Positions 1-11,588 of a stretch of 64,000 nucleotides of DNA are shown here, in pieces. Where the stretch lies: NCBI GenBank assembly GCA_037833965.1, contig AP031357.1, forward strand, positions 15,210,001 to 15,274,000, read 5' to 3'. The translations under genes were made by a program, and so were the position numbers. The notes beneath the pieces are model-generated. The model saw only the letters and a program-made list of their open reading frames with translations, searched no databases and was not told the origin of the DNA. Numbering within the stretch: position 1 is the stretch's first letter; the number at the start of each line of letters is the position of its first letter. This DNA is from Marchantia polymorpha subsp. ruderalis (Eukaryota > Streptophyta > Marchantiopsida > Marchantiales > Marchantiaceae).

Positions 1-149
1 ACTAACCTGCAGACGCTTGGATCGGAAAGCATGTAGGCAGGCAGCATAGCGCTGTGTCTTATCTCGACATGGAAGGGAAGGAAGTCGAGCGCGGAAGGGA
101 AAAAGTCGGAGGAAATATGGAAATGAAAGTGTCGACGAATGAGGGAGTG

Positions 150-1200
150 CCTTGCCCTGCAACGCCGACTGCAAGCAGAGCTGGTCGTTCACGAGCACCA
201 CACACACATACGCGCACACACAATCGCTCGCACCGCAGCGCACACGCGCACAGAAACACGAACACACACCGAAAGGAGCAGGCAGCATTTCGGGAGGCCA
301 GAGGTGCGAGGGGAGAGAAGCCAGGCTCAGCCTAGCCGATCCAATCCGCGAGCGGCCAGCCCCCTGTCTACAAATGCACCCAACTGCACTACGTCGATAA
401 AGCTCGGCAATGGCAACCTGGATCGTTTGTCTGGCAGTCTTGATGGCTAGTTCTTGCTCGCTGCATGTACGGGTCAACTTGAGCATATCACCGAGCTCGA
501 AAAGCGCACGAACATGCATTGCATGGCTTATCTCCAACGCAACATGCCTCGACTATTGTTTGCTAAAGTAATCTATTTTTTTCGCATCGCCAGGAGGTTG
601 GTTCAGCCGATCCGATCCGCCTCCAGCTCCAGCTCCAGCTTCTGGAGCCTAGAGTCAAGACATATGTGCAAATGTTGGCGCTACCCATGGCTGGATGGAT
701 GGAAGGTGTTTCCAGTTCCGCTTCCATCTCGAAGCGCACAAGTCCACACCCGAGAGCTTGTGCTAGGGTTTGACAGTTAGCGGTTGACACATCGAGCTGT
801 CTTGGCATAGAGTGTGGGGGGTGGATGGGTACGGGACAGTAGGGGGAGCACAGCTTCAACGCCGACTGCAATGCGTTTCCATCACCACACACGCCCGAGG
901 GCCGAGGGGGGCGAGGGGGGCTAGGGGGCCTACGAGGGGTGGAGAGTGGGGGGGGCATCGGGTCGAGACGAGAGAATCGAGCCGAACCTAGGCCGGGCAG
1001 GCGGTAGCGTAGCACGAGGCAGGGCTCCTGCTGTTCTCGATGCAGGTCTACCTAACTCCATGGGGCTAGTCGGGTGGTCGTGCTGGATAAAAGTCTACAC
1101 TAGCACCCTGAATTATTTGTCTGGCAGCTTTCATGGCTAGCGCTCGCCCGATCTACGGATCAACTTGATCACTAGAGTCACCACCGAGCTAAAAAGGGCT
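150..1200. repeat. Diverged direct duplication of a ~350 bp block
   Basis: Two blocks, about 150-507 and 850-1200, carry the same ordered landmarks at a spacing of about 695 bp. The first landmark is CAACGCCGACTGCAA (near 160 and 857). The second is TTTGTCTGGCAG, followed a few bases later by ATGGCTAG (near 427 and 1117). The third is a GGATCAACTTGA or GGGTCAACTTGA segment, then CCGAGCT. The copies have drifted by point changes and small gaps. No gene is recognised in either copy. Confidence 0.6.
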
Positions 1201-2757
1201 CTACTGCTGCTTCGAGGTGATGTGAATGGGCAAGTCCAGCCCAGAGCATATCGCCCAAACTCTTGGAGCATCCATGGCTCCATGGCTCCATGGCTCGGCA
1301 GAAGCAGCGGCCGCTGAAGCATGCTCCCGAAATCTGATATGGCTGTGGTGGATAGTGAAGTTGCACTGTACAGCATAAGGCTGATCGAAAACTGTGGTGC
1401 TTAATCCAGCACCGTGTTTTCGACTTCGTAGACTTTTCTTTCTTTCTGCTCTGACAGTGAACGGTGATCAGTGAAGAGCTGTCTTACTCAACTCATAAAC
1501 AAGTGAGGGCATTGTGCAGTGTGAGGCCAAACCTTTTCAGATTGGAAGCTTCAGATGCAGATTCAAGCCACATCCTGTTCCATCACCAATTAATCTGGTG
1601 ACCAGATTGACGGTATCGAGGTCAGTCAAGCTGTGAGTCATCGATGTATCATCAAAGTTTCTCAGAGAGACTAAAAGTGGTCTCAGATTTTTTGCTATTC
1701 TCAAGAGTTGGACGGATGATTGAAGTCGGTCACCCAGACACTACTCCAACAGACTTTACTATTAGTCGCTTCTGTTGTCGATGTCCTCTGTGACGGATGT
1801 AAGTGAAAAGTTTCACCGGAGGGAAAATACCGAATTACTATGCAATCAGAAAATTACTTAAGGGAAAGTCGCGTTTCTAACCTGGACCTGCAAATTATCT
1901 GGGAGGCTGCAACTCCCAGTTTAGTTGTAATCTTCTCGAGACACGTCATGACGAAAATGACATGTAGTGGTTAGTGCAGTGCTGAATTTCTCCCGAGGAG
2001 TTCTCTTGTCCTTCTTTTTGGTAACCATTACAAGACTGCATGATATGCTTCTGACAAAAATATTTGTTCAGAGTTTCTTCAGTGTCTTAAGACAGTACTG
2101 TCAATGTTGCAAGCAGACAAATAGAAGTTGACAAGTTCCCATCTCGAAATATCCAGATATTTCCGTCATGCAGTGAGGTACCCCCTACCAATACGAAAAT
2201 TATGATACAGTTATTGGATACATTACCGTGCTCGGCAATATACGTGTAAACAAATGCAAACTCTCGTTTCCAGTCCAGACCCAAAACAAGCGTGGTCGAT
2301 TCCAGTGCTAAAGTTCAATCTGCAGTAAGTTGTACATTCAGTCAACAGTAATCTGATCAAGCGCAACAAAAAGTTTCCGATGTGTAGATTCTCTCAAATG
2401 CCTATACAATTGAAATATTTCTACAGCACACAAAGACTTAACACTTGCTGTCGATGATGATGGGGGAAACTTTTCCAAACTCATGAGTCGAGAAAACGAA
2501 TAAAAGTGATCGTCTGTCTGACAAATGAAAGATGAAGAGATCATTAGGGTAACTTCATGTTCCTTCATTATGAGCGCCCAAGGTCTAACTACTTAGAATC
2601 TTTTCTGAGCTCATTGACAGATGAAGTTTTGAGAGAAAAGGGTCACTTAAAGTTTGCACCTGGAGGTTCGAACAAGAGAGTTGTGATGTTCGTTAGGCTA
2701 TGAGGGGTCGCTAAAGGTACTTGCATTGTTGGCTTACCTTTACAGAAGACTGCTCTT
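1201..2757. other. Intergenic DNA, no supported gene
   Basis: There is moderate AT content and no long reading frame with a recognisable domain. A triplet of CTCCATGGC units lies near 1268-1295. Some minus-strand frames (2087-2568) are open for 60-75 codons but lack ATG-anchored support and convincing homology. I see no RNA gene or transposon ends. Confidence 0.5.
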
Positions 2758-3047
2758 CATGCAACGATTCCTGAACATAAGTAACCCTAGCCACGGTTGT
2801 GTAGTAAAACGGGACAAATGACATCATACGACTGGTCCTGAGAAAAAGTCTTCAGATCAGATTCATTCTTTGTGCGCAGACTGAAAACCGAACATTGCAA
2901 ACCATGCAACAATTCCGTAAACACAACATACCTAGCCACGGGCGTGGAGTGAAACTTGACCAATGACATCATACGACTAGTCCTGAGGAAAAGCATATAG
3001 ATCAAATTCATACTTTGTGCAGACTGAAAACTTCTCTGCATGTTGCT
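2758..3047. repeat. 145 bp tandem duplication (two copies)
   Basis: Copies at about 2758-2902 and 2903-3047 share ATGCAACRATTCC, CCTAGCCACGG, a long block around ATGACATCATACGACT, GGTCCTGAG or AGTCCTGAG, AGATCARATTCAT and CTTTGTGC. Identity by eye is roughly 75-80%, so the duplication is old. The unit contains a TGACATCA-like (bZIP/CRE-type) motif in both copies. It is not in a recognised gene. Confidence 0.75.
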
Positions 3048-3660
3048 CAAAAGTCAAGTTGAGATTCGAGTCCAATGATAGATACATACATACATAAAGA
3101 AATTTTAGTTGAACGTCAAGAAACACATAAAATATCTGAGTGGGGTTGAGGCGAGAACAAGAGATAAGGACTGAAGCGGGCTCAATAAGATCTGTCTAGT
3201 GGTATGTGCAAGGCATGAGCCGAGTCTTTACAAAAGTGGTGGATGAGAGGGTTATCGAGGGTTTGGGGCCAATGAAGAGAAGGATTTGAAGAGGATGTCA
3301 GAGCAATTTGGGACGGCCGCCCGAGAAAGACAAGGATATTTTATGAACAGTGTAGGTAACCAGACAGTGAAGTGTGAAGATCAAATTTAAAGGACGTCAA
3401 AAAGATGTCGCAAGATGTGGAGGACTTGAATCTGAACGACGATACTTTCGTGAAAGTTCTAAAAAAAAATTTCTGTTCTTGCTTCCGGATAAACGTGAAA
3501 ATCTAGATACAACTGCTCGATTTGACGGTTTACTTCGGAATCGACGCGACGTGCGATCCTACTACTTCTTGACCATTTGTTTATTCCATGGCTGTGAGAA
3601 TCCCATTCTCTTCCAGCGAAACTCTAGTTTATACGACTAGCAAACAACCCCTCCGAACAA
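3048..3660. other. Intergenic DNA, nothing recognised
   Basis: A mixed-composition stretch with an 88-codon plus-strand open frame (3374-3640) that is lysine/arginine-rich and matches nothing I know. I see no promoter, repeat or RNA gene. Confidence 0.4.
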
Positions 3661-4200
3661 CAAGCTCAACTGTCATCGGCATACCGTGCGTTCGTTAGAG
3701 TACAGCAGTGTCCTGTGTGGAAGACATCAAACGGCACCCTCAAATCCCTCGCCATGTCTCGCCACCCATTCGAGCATGGGCCGTTTTCTTTTGTAGCCTC
3801 TTTTCTTCTGCGCGCGAGCCTCGACCTTCCCTCGACCACGACGAGAGCCGGCCTCCGCCCGTGGTGGGGAATCCCTATCCGCCTCCACATAATTTAGTGT
3901 TTGCTGCATGCCCCGCGTGAAATCCATGGTCGCGCCCAGACGCGCCGTCGACCGACCGCGCTCCCGACGTTCTCGCCGTCGGGAGCGCGGTTCTCGCCGT
4001 CCGTGGTCCCATGGTCGTTACTACGTGCCGTGACAATCGGCGCGTCCCAACGATGTATGCTCGACTGCAACGCCGTTCGAACCGCGCTACATTTTGTGCG
4101 CATGTCGCGCGAGGACGTGGATCGTTCGTTACATTTCCTCGGCAGCAAGAATGTTCGCCAAATATTTTCATTATCCCGCGCATAGCTAGTCTAGTCCACA
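3661..4200. other. GC/CpG-rich island with stem-loop
   Basis: This ~500 bp block is markedly richer in CG dinucleotides (many CGCG and GCGC) than the sequence on either side, and several frames on both strands stay open because of the composition. It contains the strong hairpin annotated separately at 3955-3991. It could be a CpG-rich promoter, a captured fragment or a decayed element. No protein family is recognisable. Confidence 0.4.
3955..3991. repeat. GC-rich perfect stem-loop (15 bp arms)
   Basis: ACCGCGCTCCCGACG is followed by a 7-base spacer (TTCTCGC) and its exact reverse complement. The spacer sequence with its flank (GTTCTCGCCGTC) recurs immediately downstream, so a small direct repeat overlaps the inverted one. 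Confidence 0.8.
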
Positions 4201-5996
4201 CTCTGGGAATACTGAGAGTGGATGATGATGATAGCTTCCCCACCTATGACACATATTCGATACTCCATGATCATATATGTCTCGTGTGGAATGGGACTCT
4301 TCACATACTGCGAGGATCCAAACATTCGAGTAATAAAGATAATGCTTAATGTATGTGTGTGTGTGTCTGTGAAAGACAATGAAAGAAAAGTATAGGGAGT
4401 GCATTATGTTTCAAATGTCGAGGTGATTTTTCCGATTGCCACTTCCGGAATATCATAATAATTCCGTAGATTATGAAGTAGAAGCGTCGGCTTAAAGTGA
4501 ATCGTGACAATTTCTATATGGTGAGATGGCGGGTCAACGTTTTTCTCTTCAAGATCTCATTTTCTAAATCTATTAAGTAAATCTTCCTCCTGGATTTGAA
4601 AATATAATCAACTATATACTTAGGTTTCATATTGCTCCACACCGACTTTGGTTGCACCATACGCGGCCGATATGAATTGTTAAGGTTTTATTCGTATTTT
4701 GGCTAGCATTAAATGTGGTCGTGCTATTGACACGTCTTATCTAATTCAAATTTTATAAATATTTGTTTAGAATAACTAAAAATAAGATACTATACATAAT
4801 CTAAGGTAGAAAATTTCAACTAAAAAAACGTCACATTTTTTAATTAGATGGTTTTGAGAACATGTATCCCAGATTGGCACTTTCCTCCTAATCTCAGTAA
4901 CTGTTGCTGGAGAAAGAGGGGAGGTTGACATACGATCCAAGGATCGTTGAGTTTCTTGGTATTAAAATGAATGAAATTAAATAATTAGTGATTATCGTAA
5001 GGTTTTTTTTTTGGGTGATGGTTTAGAAGTACTAATAGTTCATGACGTACAATTTTTTCGAAGACAAGTTGACATTTTTCATTCAAAGGTAAAATATTGA
5101 TTAACACTAGAATGTTTCAAACTTACCTTAGATAGATACAATTTCCATTTGAATTGAATCTGAATGAATGGAAGAAATACAATTCAAATACCAATGGTAG
5201 AAATCAAATTTTATCGCAGAAGTTGCACACTCTATCTACATAAGACGGGGAAAGTACATGATATACGAGTTAAAAGTACTTCTCACATCTTAAGGAGTAT
5301 CAATGATGTTTACAAATGTAATAATGTAACAAACAAACGAACATACATAATACTTCTATCTTCACAAATTTGAAAAAAGACATAGAATGATTGTCACATG
5401 TCAAGAGTTTGCATATTTTATGGACTTTTTGAAGATTTTCTTTCTTGCACACAGGTGTAACCTTCCCATTACATGAGGCATTGAAAAATATTCCACATGA
5501 ATCAAAACGAAAGTGCATCCATTTTATTTAAAGTTGAAGGTTGCATTGAATATGATATGTTAAATCAAATAATTCTTGATATACATGTAAGTAAAAAAAC
5601 ATTAGATAAAAAAAAAAAACATAAAGATCACGATCAGAAATGAACTTGTGACTTATGATTAAATACATATCGCAAGTTCCACGTTTAGAGAAAATGAAAA
5701 AAATATAAGGTTCACATTCTGTAATAAATGTTAGACGACAAATTCTAATTTCTGCTCAGATTTGATGTTGGACTTAACCGAATGTGTTTTCCAAAGTACT
5801 GGTGTCATTCTTTTCAGCTGGAGTTTTTACATGATGAGGTGTCTCTTCCTTTATTGAGCTCACTGTGAGATCATCCCTTCGGTGATTCTCATGACGTCTC
5901 TTAAGTATTAGAGGGACAGTCGAGTTCCCAAGGAAAGAAAAACGTTAGAACAGGAACGAGTTTAAAATAATTTCACATAGACCAGCATGGACAACG
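4201..5996. other. AT-rich intergenic stretch
   Basis: Mostly 65-70% A+T with a short GT run near 4352-4366 and homopolymer A and T runs. The open frames (for example 5164-5373) are short and low in complexity. I see no transposon ends, RNA gene or recognisable coding sequence. Confidence 0.4.
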
Positions 5997-6031
5997 GTGG
6001 AATTGAATATGAGTTGGTTGGTTCCTTGTGT

Positions 6032-6223
6032 TCACGAGGCTAGGAGTTTATCGATAAGCAGACGGTTGTCGATGACGTCACTCAAAGTTTCACCCTCATG
6101 CACACACTCACTGGAAACCCACGTCTTACAAGCCAATGAGCCACGCCCACATACCCGCCGGTGCATTATTACAAAAATATTCTCACCAAGGTCAATGGAG
6201 ACAATATCTGCTGCTTCACTCAT
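6032..6223 (-). CDS. Unrecognised 63-codon ORF (weak candidate)
   Basis: An ATG-initiated minus-strand frame of 63 codons ends in TGA. The product is mixed in composition: an acidic start (MSEAADIVSIDLGE), a short Cys-containing middle (VCGRGSLACKTW) and an acidic end. It has no signal peptide, membrane segment or family motif that I recognise. It overlaps a longer plus-strand open frame (5997-6374) on the opposite strand, and at most one of the two could be real. Chance occurrence is quite possible, and I give it only as a frame worth checking against transcripts. Confidence 0.15.
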   Translation of the reverse strand: MSEAADIVSIDLGENIFVIMHRRVCGRGSLACKTWVSSECVHEGETLSDVIDNRLLIDKLLAS

Positions 6224-6847
6224 CCAGTTTAACGGACAGAAGTGGACAGAGCTTTTGTGGCTCCAACAAGAGACGTGTCCTCAGCATAACCTCGAAGACG
6301 AGATCCAAACTCAACAACATGTAGCAGCAGCGACCCGGGATTCATTGATTCAAACTAGAAAAGAAAAGCAGTGAACAAACGAACGAGCGAAGGCAAGTTA
6401 CTTACCGAGAGATTCTCTTCTTTCCACGAGATCGGCGGACAGATAGATATGGAAGACCGGAAGACCCAAAAGTCTCGACAGGCCAGAGAGGGAGACCGAA
6501 TGAATGAATGAATGAATGGATGAGTAAAAGAGTGAATGACTCGGTGGTGCCTCAAGCCTTCTAGCCCTCGAGCCCGCAAGCGCTCGGCAGCAGTAGAAAA
6601 GAAATCCTTTCTACTGCAGAGCGAGTCAGAACAGAGCTGTTCGAGCTCCGAAGGCAATTGGATTTGGACGGCATACACAAGCAGCCAAGCGTACAGTGAT
6701 CGAGCGAGCAAGCAAGCGAGCAGTACTGATACGTATAAAACATGCATTGAAGGGGACCGTAAAGCGTCCTAGTCTACGGGGGCTCTGAGGTGCGTAGCAG
6801 CTACACGGACAACAGTAGCATGCCATATCACCAGGCGGTTCCACGTC

Positions 6848-6883
6848 ATCCCGAAACGTTTCGGGATACTGTACATGTACAGT
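6848..6883. promoter_or_regulatory. Two abutting perfect palindromes; candidate regulatory cluster
   Basis: ATCCCGAAACGTTTCGGGAT (20 bp, self-complementary) is followed without a gap by ACTGTACATGTACAGT (16 bp, self-complementary). The second contains two GTAC cores, the sequence recognised by plant SBP-box (SPL, copper-response) factors. A CCACGTCATC (bZIP-like) motif lies just upstream at 6841-6850. Factor identities are inferred from motif knowledge only. The nearest recognised gene is 7.6 kb away. Confidence 0.4.
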
Positions 6884-6951
6884 TCGCGATGTACTATACG
6901 GTGAGGCTCAAAAGGGCAGATTAAAGGAATGTTCTCATCCGTGAGATAAGA

Positions 6952-6992
6952 AGGTCAGGTCAGGTCAGGTCAGGTCAGGTCAGGTCAAGTCA
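6952..6992. repeat. (AGGTC)n pentanucleotide microsatellite
   Basis: About seven exact AGGTC units run into two diverged AAGTC units. Tandem direct repeats of this half-site are only a microsatellite here and there is no gene context. Confidence 0.9.
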
Positions 6993-9900
6993 AGTGACTG
7001 GGGTCAAGGCAGGAGGGGAAGGGTTTAATAATTGGCGAGGAATTATTTAACTCCGACCATGGCTCACAATGCTGGTGCCGGAGAGCCGGAGAGCCAGAGC
7101 AAAGGCCAAGTGCGAAGACGAGAATAAATGAGCAATTACTCGGGCTACAGAGAAAAGCGAACTCAGATGCCGAAGAGCGTACTATTTATCCGGCTGCTTA
7201 AATCTCCATTATAGAGATAATTCCAAAATGGGGGTGGGAGCCCTTTAGCCCTGCTTTCGCGCGCAGGGCAGCCAATGGGAGGGCGCCAAGGCGCCGAGCA
7301 GCAAAGAGTCATCCACTACAACAACTACTAGTTGCCGCTGCTGCTTTTTCATGGAGTGACGAGGAACCAAGTCAAGGTCGCCTGCGCCGGAGATGAATGC
7401 CTAACACAGACATCGGAATAAAAAGGCATTTTCTATATAAAAATAGACGACGTGTGTACTTTCCCTGGGATTCAGGGGATATTTTTACGTAGTTATGAGA
7501 TTGAGAAACGCGAGGAATGCACGAGGCTGCGATCAGCTCGGTGTCTGGACAGGGTGATATTCTCCGAGTAAGAATAAAAGAATATGTAGATTTGTGTGCT
7601 TCCTGTCACACAAAGATGATGTGTACTTTGATTCGCTTTGAGCTGTAATTCATGGTTTGGAGAAATAAGCGTGGTCGGTTCTCTTTTGGAAGGGTGTTTA
7701 AAGTGCAAAAGATTACAACATGGTGTAGGTGGATGATGATCGGATCATGGTGACTCCACTGTTGTTGTTCTTTGTTTTGTTCTTTTCCGGGCCTTCTGCG
7801 GAATGTTGTTGTCGGTTTCTTCACAATGCGAAGACTTGCGTGGTTCCGCGTGAGCTGGAGGCCGGCCATTGGGCCAGGACTCGTTTCGTGAGGAGGATGG
7901 AGTGTTAAGACATGTCTCGGATGCATGAGGATGATTGATACTCGATCGGAAATGAGTAGATTTTACGTGGATGGATGTAGTGCAAAAGCTCTGCCTTGTT
8001 CTCTCTTCGACAGTTGTTGCGGACCTGGTGTGGCAAGCGCGAATATGTAGAAGTTTGTGCTTTTTGTGAGGGTGGCCGCCGTGGACCGGCATTCCTCCTC
8101 TGTCATGTGGATCTGGCAAAAAATCGCCACCCATGCGCTGGCCTCTCACAAAGAACAGAACAGCGACGCCATGCGCTCATGGGGCGCGACGCGGTCTTCT
8201 TCTTCACAATCGGTCCCCCTTCAGCTGGCGACCAAGAAAAGAAAAGAAGAAAACAAGAAGAAGAAGAAGCAGAAGAAGAAGTGAAGGACCCGATCGAATA
8301 AACTTCGACTTGCTTTTATTTGCCACTTGTTTTCTCCCGAGGATCTTGACCATGACCAAGGGCACCGGTGGGTTAGGGTTCTGCATGTCGGAAGTTGTAC
8401 ACTAGTCTACGACAGGGAGTCCTGGATCTATTATTGTCACTCGGCCAGAGGAAGGCAGTTCCGACCTTGGAACACAATGGTCGAATGAAAGGAAGCATCA
8501 AGATCGTGGCCCTTCTTGATTTTTGCAAATATTGAATGTAACCGAAAGGAGGAGAGAGAGAATACACATCTGAGAAAAGCGATAACGTACGAAGGACTGG
8601 AGTTATGACGAGTCGCTCCCTAACCGTCGCGCTACTCTGCACTGTAGTGTCTCGTCAGTTTTGTAAGGGCTGTTCGTTTTCCGAGTCTTCCAGACTTCGG
8701 CTTCACGGCTGTGAATTCTTTCTTGCGTTTTTGTCCTTGCGATTTTTGAGGGTTTGATATCTCGCGCAAAGGCTTTCGAATCATTCTCGAAGTCGTAGAT
8801 GGATGGGATGGGAGGGGAGGGATTGTCTGTCTGTCGAGGATTCGGGTGCGGTGCATTCAAACAACACTTCAAAAGGAGGGCCTGATGTTTTGTTGTTATG
8901 CGCGTGGTACCAAATATTCCCAATTTTCGATTATGGGATAAAGCAAGGCGAGAGCCCAAAGATGCCCGATGCCCGCCTGGCTGCTGTGCCGATCTTTCTT
9001 CGGGAGCGGTCGAACAAAATATTGCAGATGGCTCATGCGAAGATCTTGCGGTTTAAAGAGAAGTGCACATTTTCAAAAAGGAATTCTCAGTAAAGAATCT
9101 TTCCGTCATTTGGCCAAAAAGTGAGATTCAGTCTTGCAAAAAGAAACAAAAAACGAGAATCTTTCGCACCACTCGCCTGAAGGATTCAGCATAAAGAGAA
9201 GAAGCATCTCATCTGCGGTTTGAATTGAGGAATCGTGCATTAAGGGAGACACATTTTTCTTCTGCTAATGTTGTAAAGAGTTCCGCCCAACCGTAAAAGG
9301 AGAAGGCATCATTGATCAACAGAGAAGGTGAAGCAGGAGAATCTTTCATCTCGTTAGGGCAACCCCGGTGGTCATGAAGAGTCCATCTGATATTCATAAA
9401 GAAAGCCAAATAATTTTTTGTTGCTATAAAGTCCACCGCATGGATGAATCGCATGTGTGGGTGAAAAGCTTACGTGATGTTGTTGTGCGCGCTTGTGCAT
9501 ACGAGATCCTGATATATACATGTATACAAAACTTTTTAAATCCTTGTCATCCACATATACTCTACATGTAGTTCCCATGGAGTGTAGTTACCGTAATATT
9601 TGATGATATTTAAATTTGGGGAAGACTAGTTATCCCTCATTTAGTTTTAATTAGCACTCACCTTAGTAGGTCGTACACCATAACTTGATAGTTATTCATC
9701 CGAGGAACCTATAACCCTTCATCGACTAATTAGAGAAGAGAAGAACCTGGAGTAGAGTGAGCCGCTCCCTTAAATTTTAATGTTTCCTTCTTTACTTCCT
9801 TTGTGGTAGTGGTATGTTGGGAGAAGTAGGATTTGAGCCCATTTTGGGCTGTGGCTCAAAAGTTGGAGAGACTGGGGGTATGGTAGACTTAGTCTGTTTA

Positions 9901-10468
9901 CATACAGTAGAGGGAATTATTTGATGGGTCAATGTCGTCAAACTACTCCAGCAAATGTGGAGGAATATGAAACACTGGAGTGCTGTTGAGCATCGAGGCA
10001 TTCTAATCACGTGCTGTCAATCAGCCATTGAACTTTTGTAATCAAGTGTACACTTTCACTAATCGCCATCATCGCCTCTCATGAGGCTATGTATGAGGTG
10101 TTGTGGAGCTGCATCCAGTGGAAGTGTGGAACAGTGCTCTGAACTCCACTAATTATTGTAACTCGCTCTTGAACACGAATGATGGTCTCGATTTCATGTG
10201 ATTGTCTAATGATGGAGGTAAAACCTATTTTGCTGAAGAGAGCCCATCATCACACAGATTTGCATGTGCCTGTACCTGCCTTCCCATGCAGGCCATACTG
10301 CTGTATGCTCTTTTCATACCACGACCACCAAGCGAGCGAGCGGAATTCTGTATTTGTTGTCTTCTCTCTAGGCGTTCTCGAGGCGGCATGCAAAAGATGA
10401 CACAATGATCGAGTCAAAGCCTCACACAGATGAGAACATCACTGACATTTGGTCAAAACTTTCCCTGC
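6993..10468. other. Intergenic DNA with short repeats
   Basis: No gene is recognised. A TATA-like CTATATAAAAATAG sits at about 7433-7446 and could mark a promoter pointing right, but no coding frame follows. A purine-rich AAG/AGA tract covers about 8236-8281. The remaining open frames are short and overlap on both strands. Confidence 0.4.
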
Positions 10469-10912
10469 TCAGAGATGGGAAGACAACACACGCTCTTGCA
10501 CTTGGTGCTGAAATAAGCCCTCGTCCATCGGCACAATGCAAGCACCAAACAGTCCATACAAAGAACCGAGATGTGATCTCTCGATGAGACTCTCATCGAT
10601 TTCGACGCATCCAAAGGCCATCCAACACGTCGATGGGGATTCCAGCGCGAATTTGCCAAACACTTTCGTTAAGCACGTTTTACATATGCTGCCTTGCTCA
10701 CGACAGAGGGAAAGAGGGGCGTGACCGTGCCACACACTTGAGACTCGAGGCCACCAAGTCGATTGACTTTTGCGTGAGCATTCTTTGGGTACGGAGTGCA
10801 AGCGCTTCTGGACGATAGACCGACGTATAGTATGGCTGCTGATCGAGATGACAAGCAGCGCAAGTACCACAAATATCGCGAACTTGCAAGATTTGATCCC
10901 CAGGAGGTTCAT
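10469..10912 (-). CDS. Putative small secreted Cys-containing protein (weak candidate)
   Basis: An uninterrupted minus-strand frame from ATG gives 147 residues. I take the ATG at 10910-10912 as the start, because the open frame extends only a little further upstream. The N-terminus reads as a secretory signal: a short polar part with Lys (MNLLGIKSCK) and then about 18 hydrophobic residues (FAIFVVLALLVISIS). The rest is soluble-looking, with about eight Cys, including a CX6CX2C group (LCREQGSICKTC), and a basic segment after the presumed cleavage site. I recognise no family. Neighbours are intergenic and there is no clear promoter or poly(A) signal. Competing open frames exist on both strands, so this may be a chance frame. 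The signal-peptide-like start is the main argument for it. Confidence 0.25.
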   Translation of the reverse strand: MNLLGIKSCKFAIFVVLALLVISISSHTIRRSIVQKRLHSVPKECSRKSQSTWWPRVSSVWHGHAPLSLCREQGSICKTCLTKVFGKFALESPSTCWMAFGCVEIDESLIERSHLGSLYGLFGACIVPMDEGLFQHQVQERVLSSHL

Positions 10913-11495
10913 TGTCAAAGGTGGTCAATATTAAACTACACGGTTGACTTTGAATCTAAGTGTGTGTACTTGCCCTAACAAGATTATTCAATTCGATCTG
11001 TTCGAAGTCAGGGGTGAGGGCGTTTATTCTTTCGTCCATCCCATGCAACTAACTGACTGACGAGCCGTCTCACTGCAGTCGTATGCGAGGTCGAAGGCCC
11101 ATGGCAAAAGGCTACAAAACGGCTTTCAGCGTCTGGAGCAAGCTCAAATTATTTTTAATAGGCCATCGAATCTAAGGTGGGCGGCTTAGAGCGAATAGGG
11201 GCGCTGTAGAAGCGATGCATGAGCCGATCTCGCCCCGCAGAGCGAAGACGAAGTGGCTAACAGCCTTCTTCGGTTCGGTTTAGGGAATGGGGATGAACGA
11301 TCGGACCACCCATTCGACGCTTGTGTGACCTGGAAGTCTACGACGATGTTGTGGTCACTGTGCATTATCTTCAAAAAGTAACAAAAAAGGCCAAGCGGAG
11401 GGGGAGCGAGCCGAGGGAATAAACCGACCATGACGATGCAAATTACTTGGTGCAGAAGTTAAGACGGAGAATGTAAGAGATGGATGGAGCGTTAC

Positions 11496-11496
<1 letters not shown>

Positions 11497-11585
<89 letters not shown>
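11497..11585. repeat. (AG)n microsatellite, 89 bp, uninterrupted
   Basis: A perfect AG dinucleotide run. Plant BPC-type proteins are known to bind GA repeats. Here it lies 2.9 kb upstream of the methyltransferase gene. The Ser/Leu-rich open frames across it are artefacts of the repeat. Confidence 0.97.

Positions 11586-11588
<3 letters not shown>

Noticed and set aside
2661-2676. tRNA T-arm-like word (GGTTCGAAC)
   Set aside because: No acceptor stem, D-arm or anticodon arm could be placed around it. Other GGTTCGA-like words in the window also failed.
2758-3047. CRISPR-like or satellite array
   Set aside because: Only two long diverged units without spacers, in a plant-type genome.
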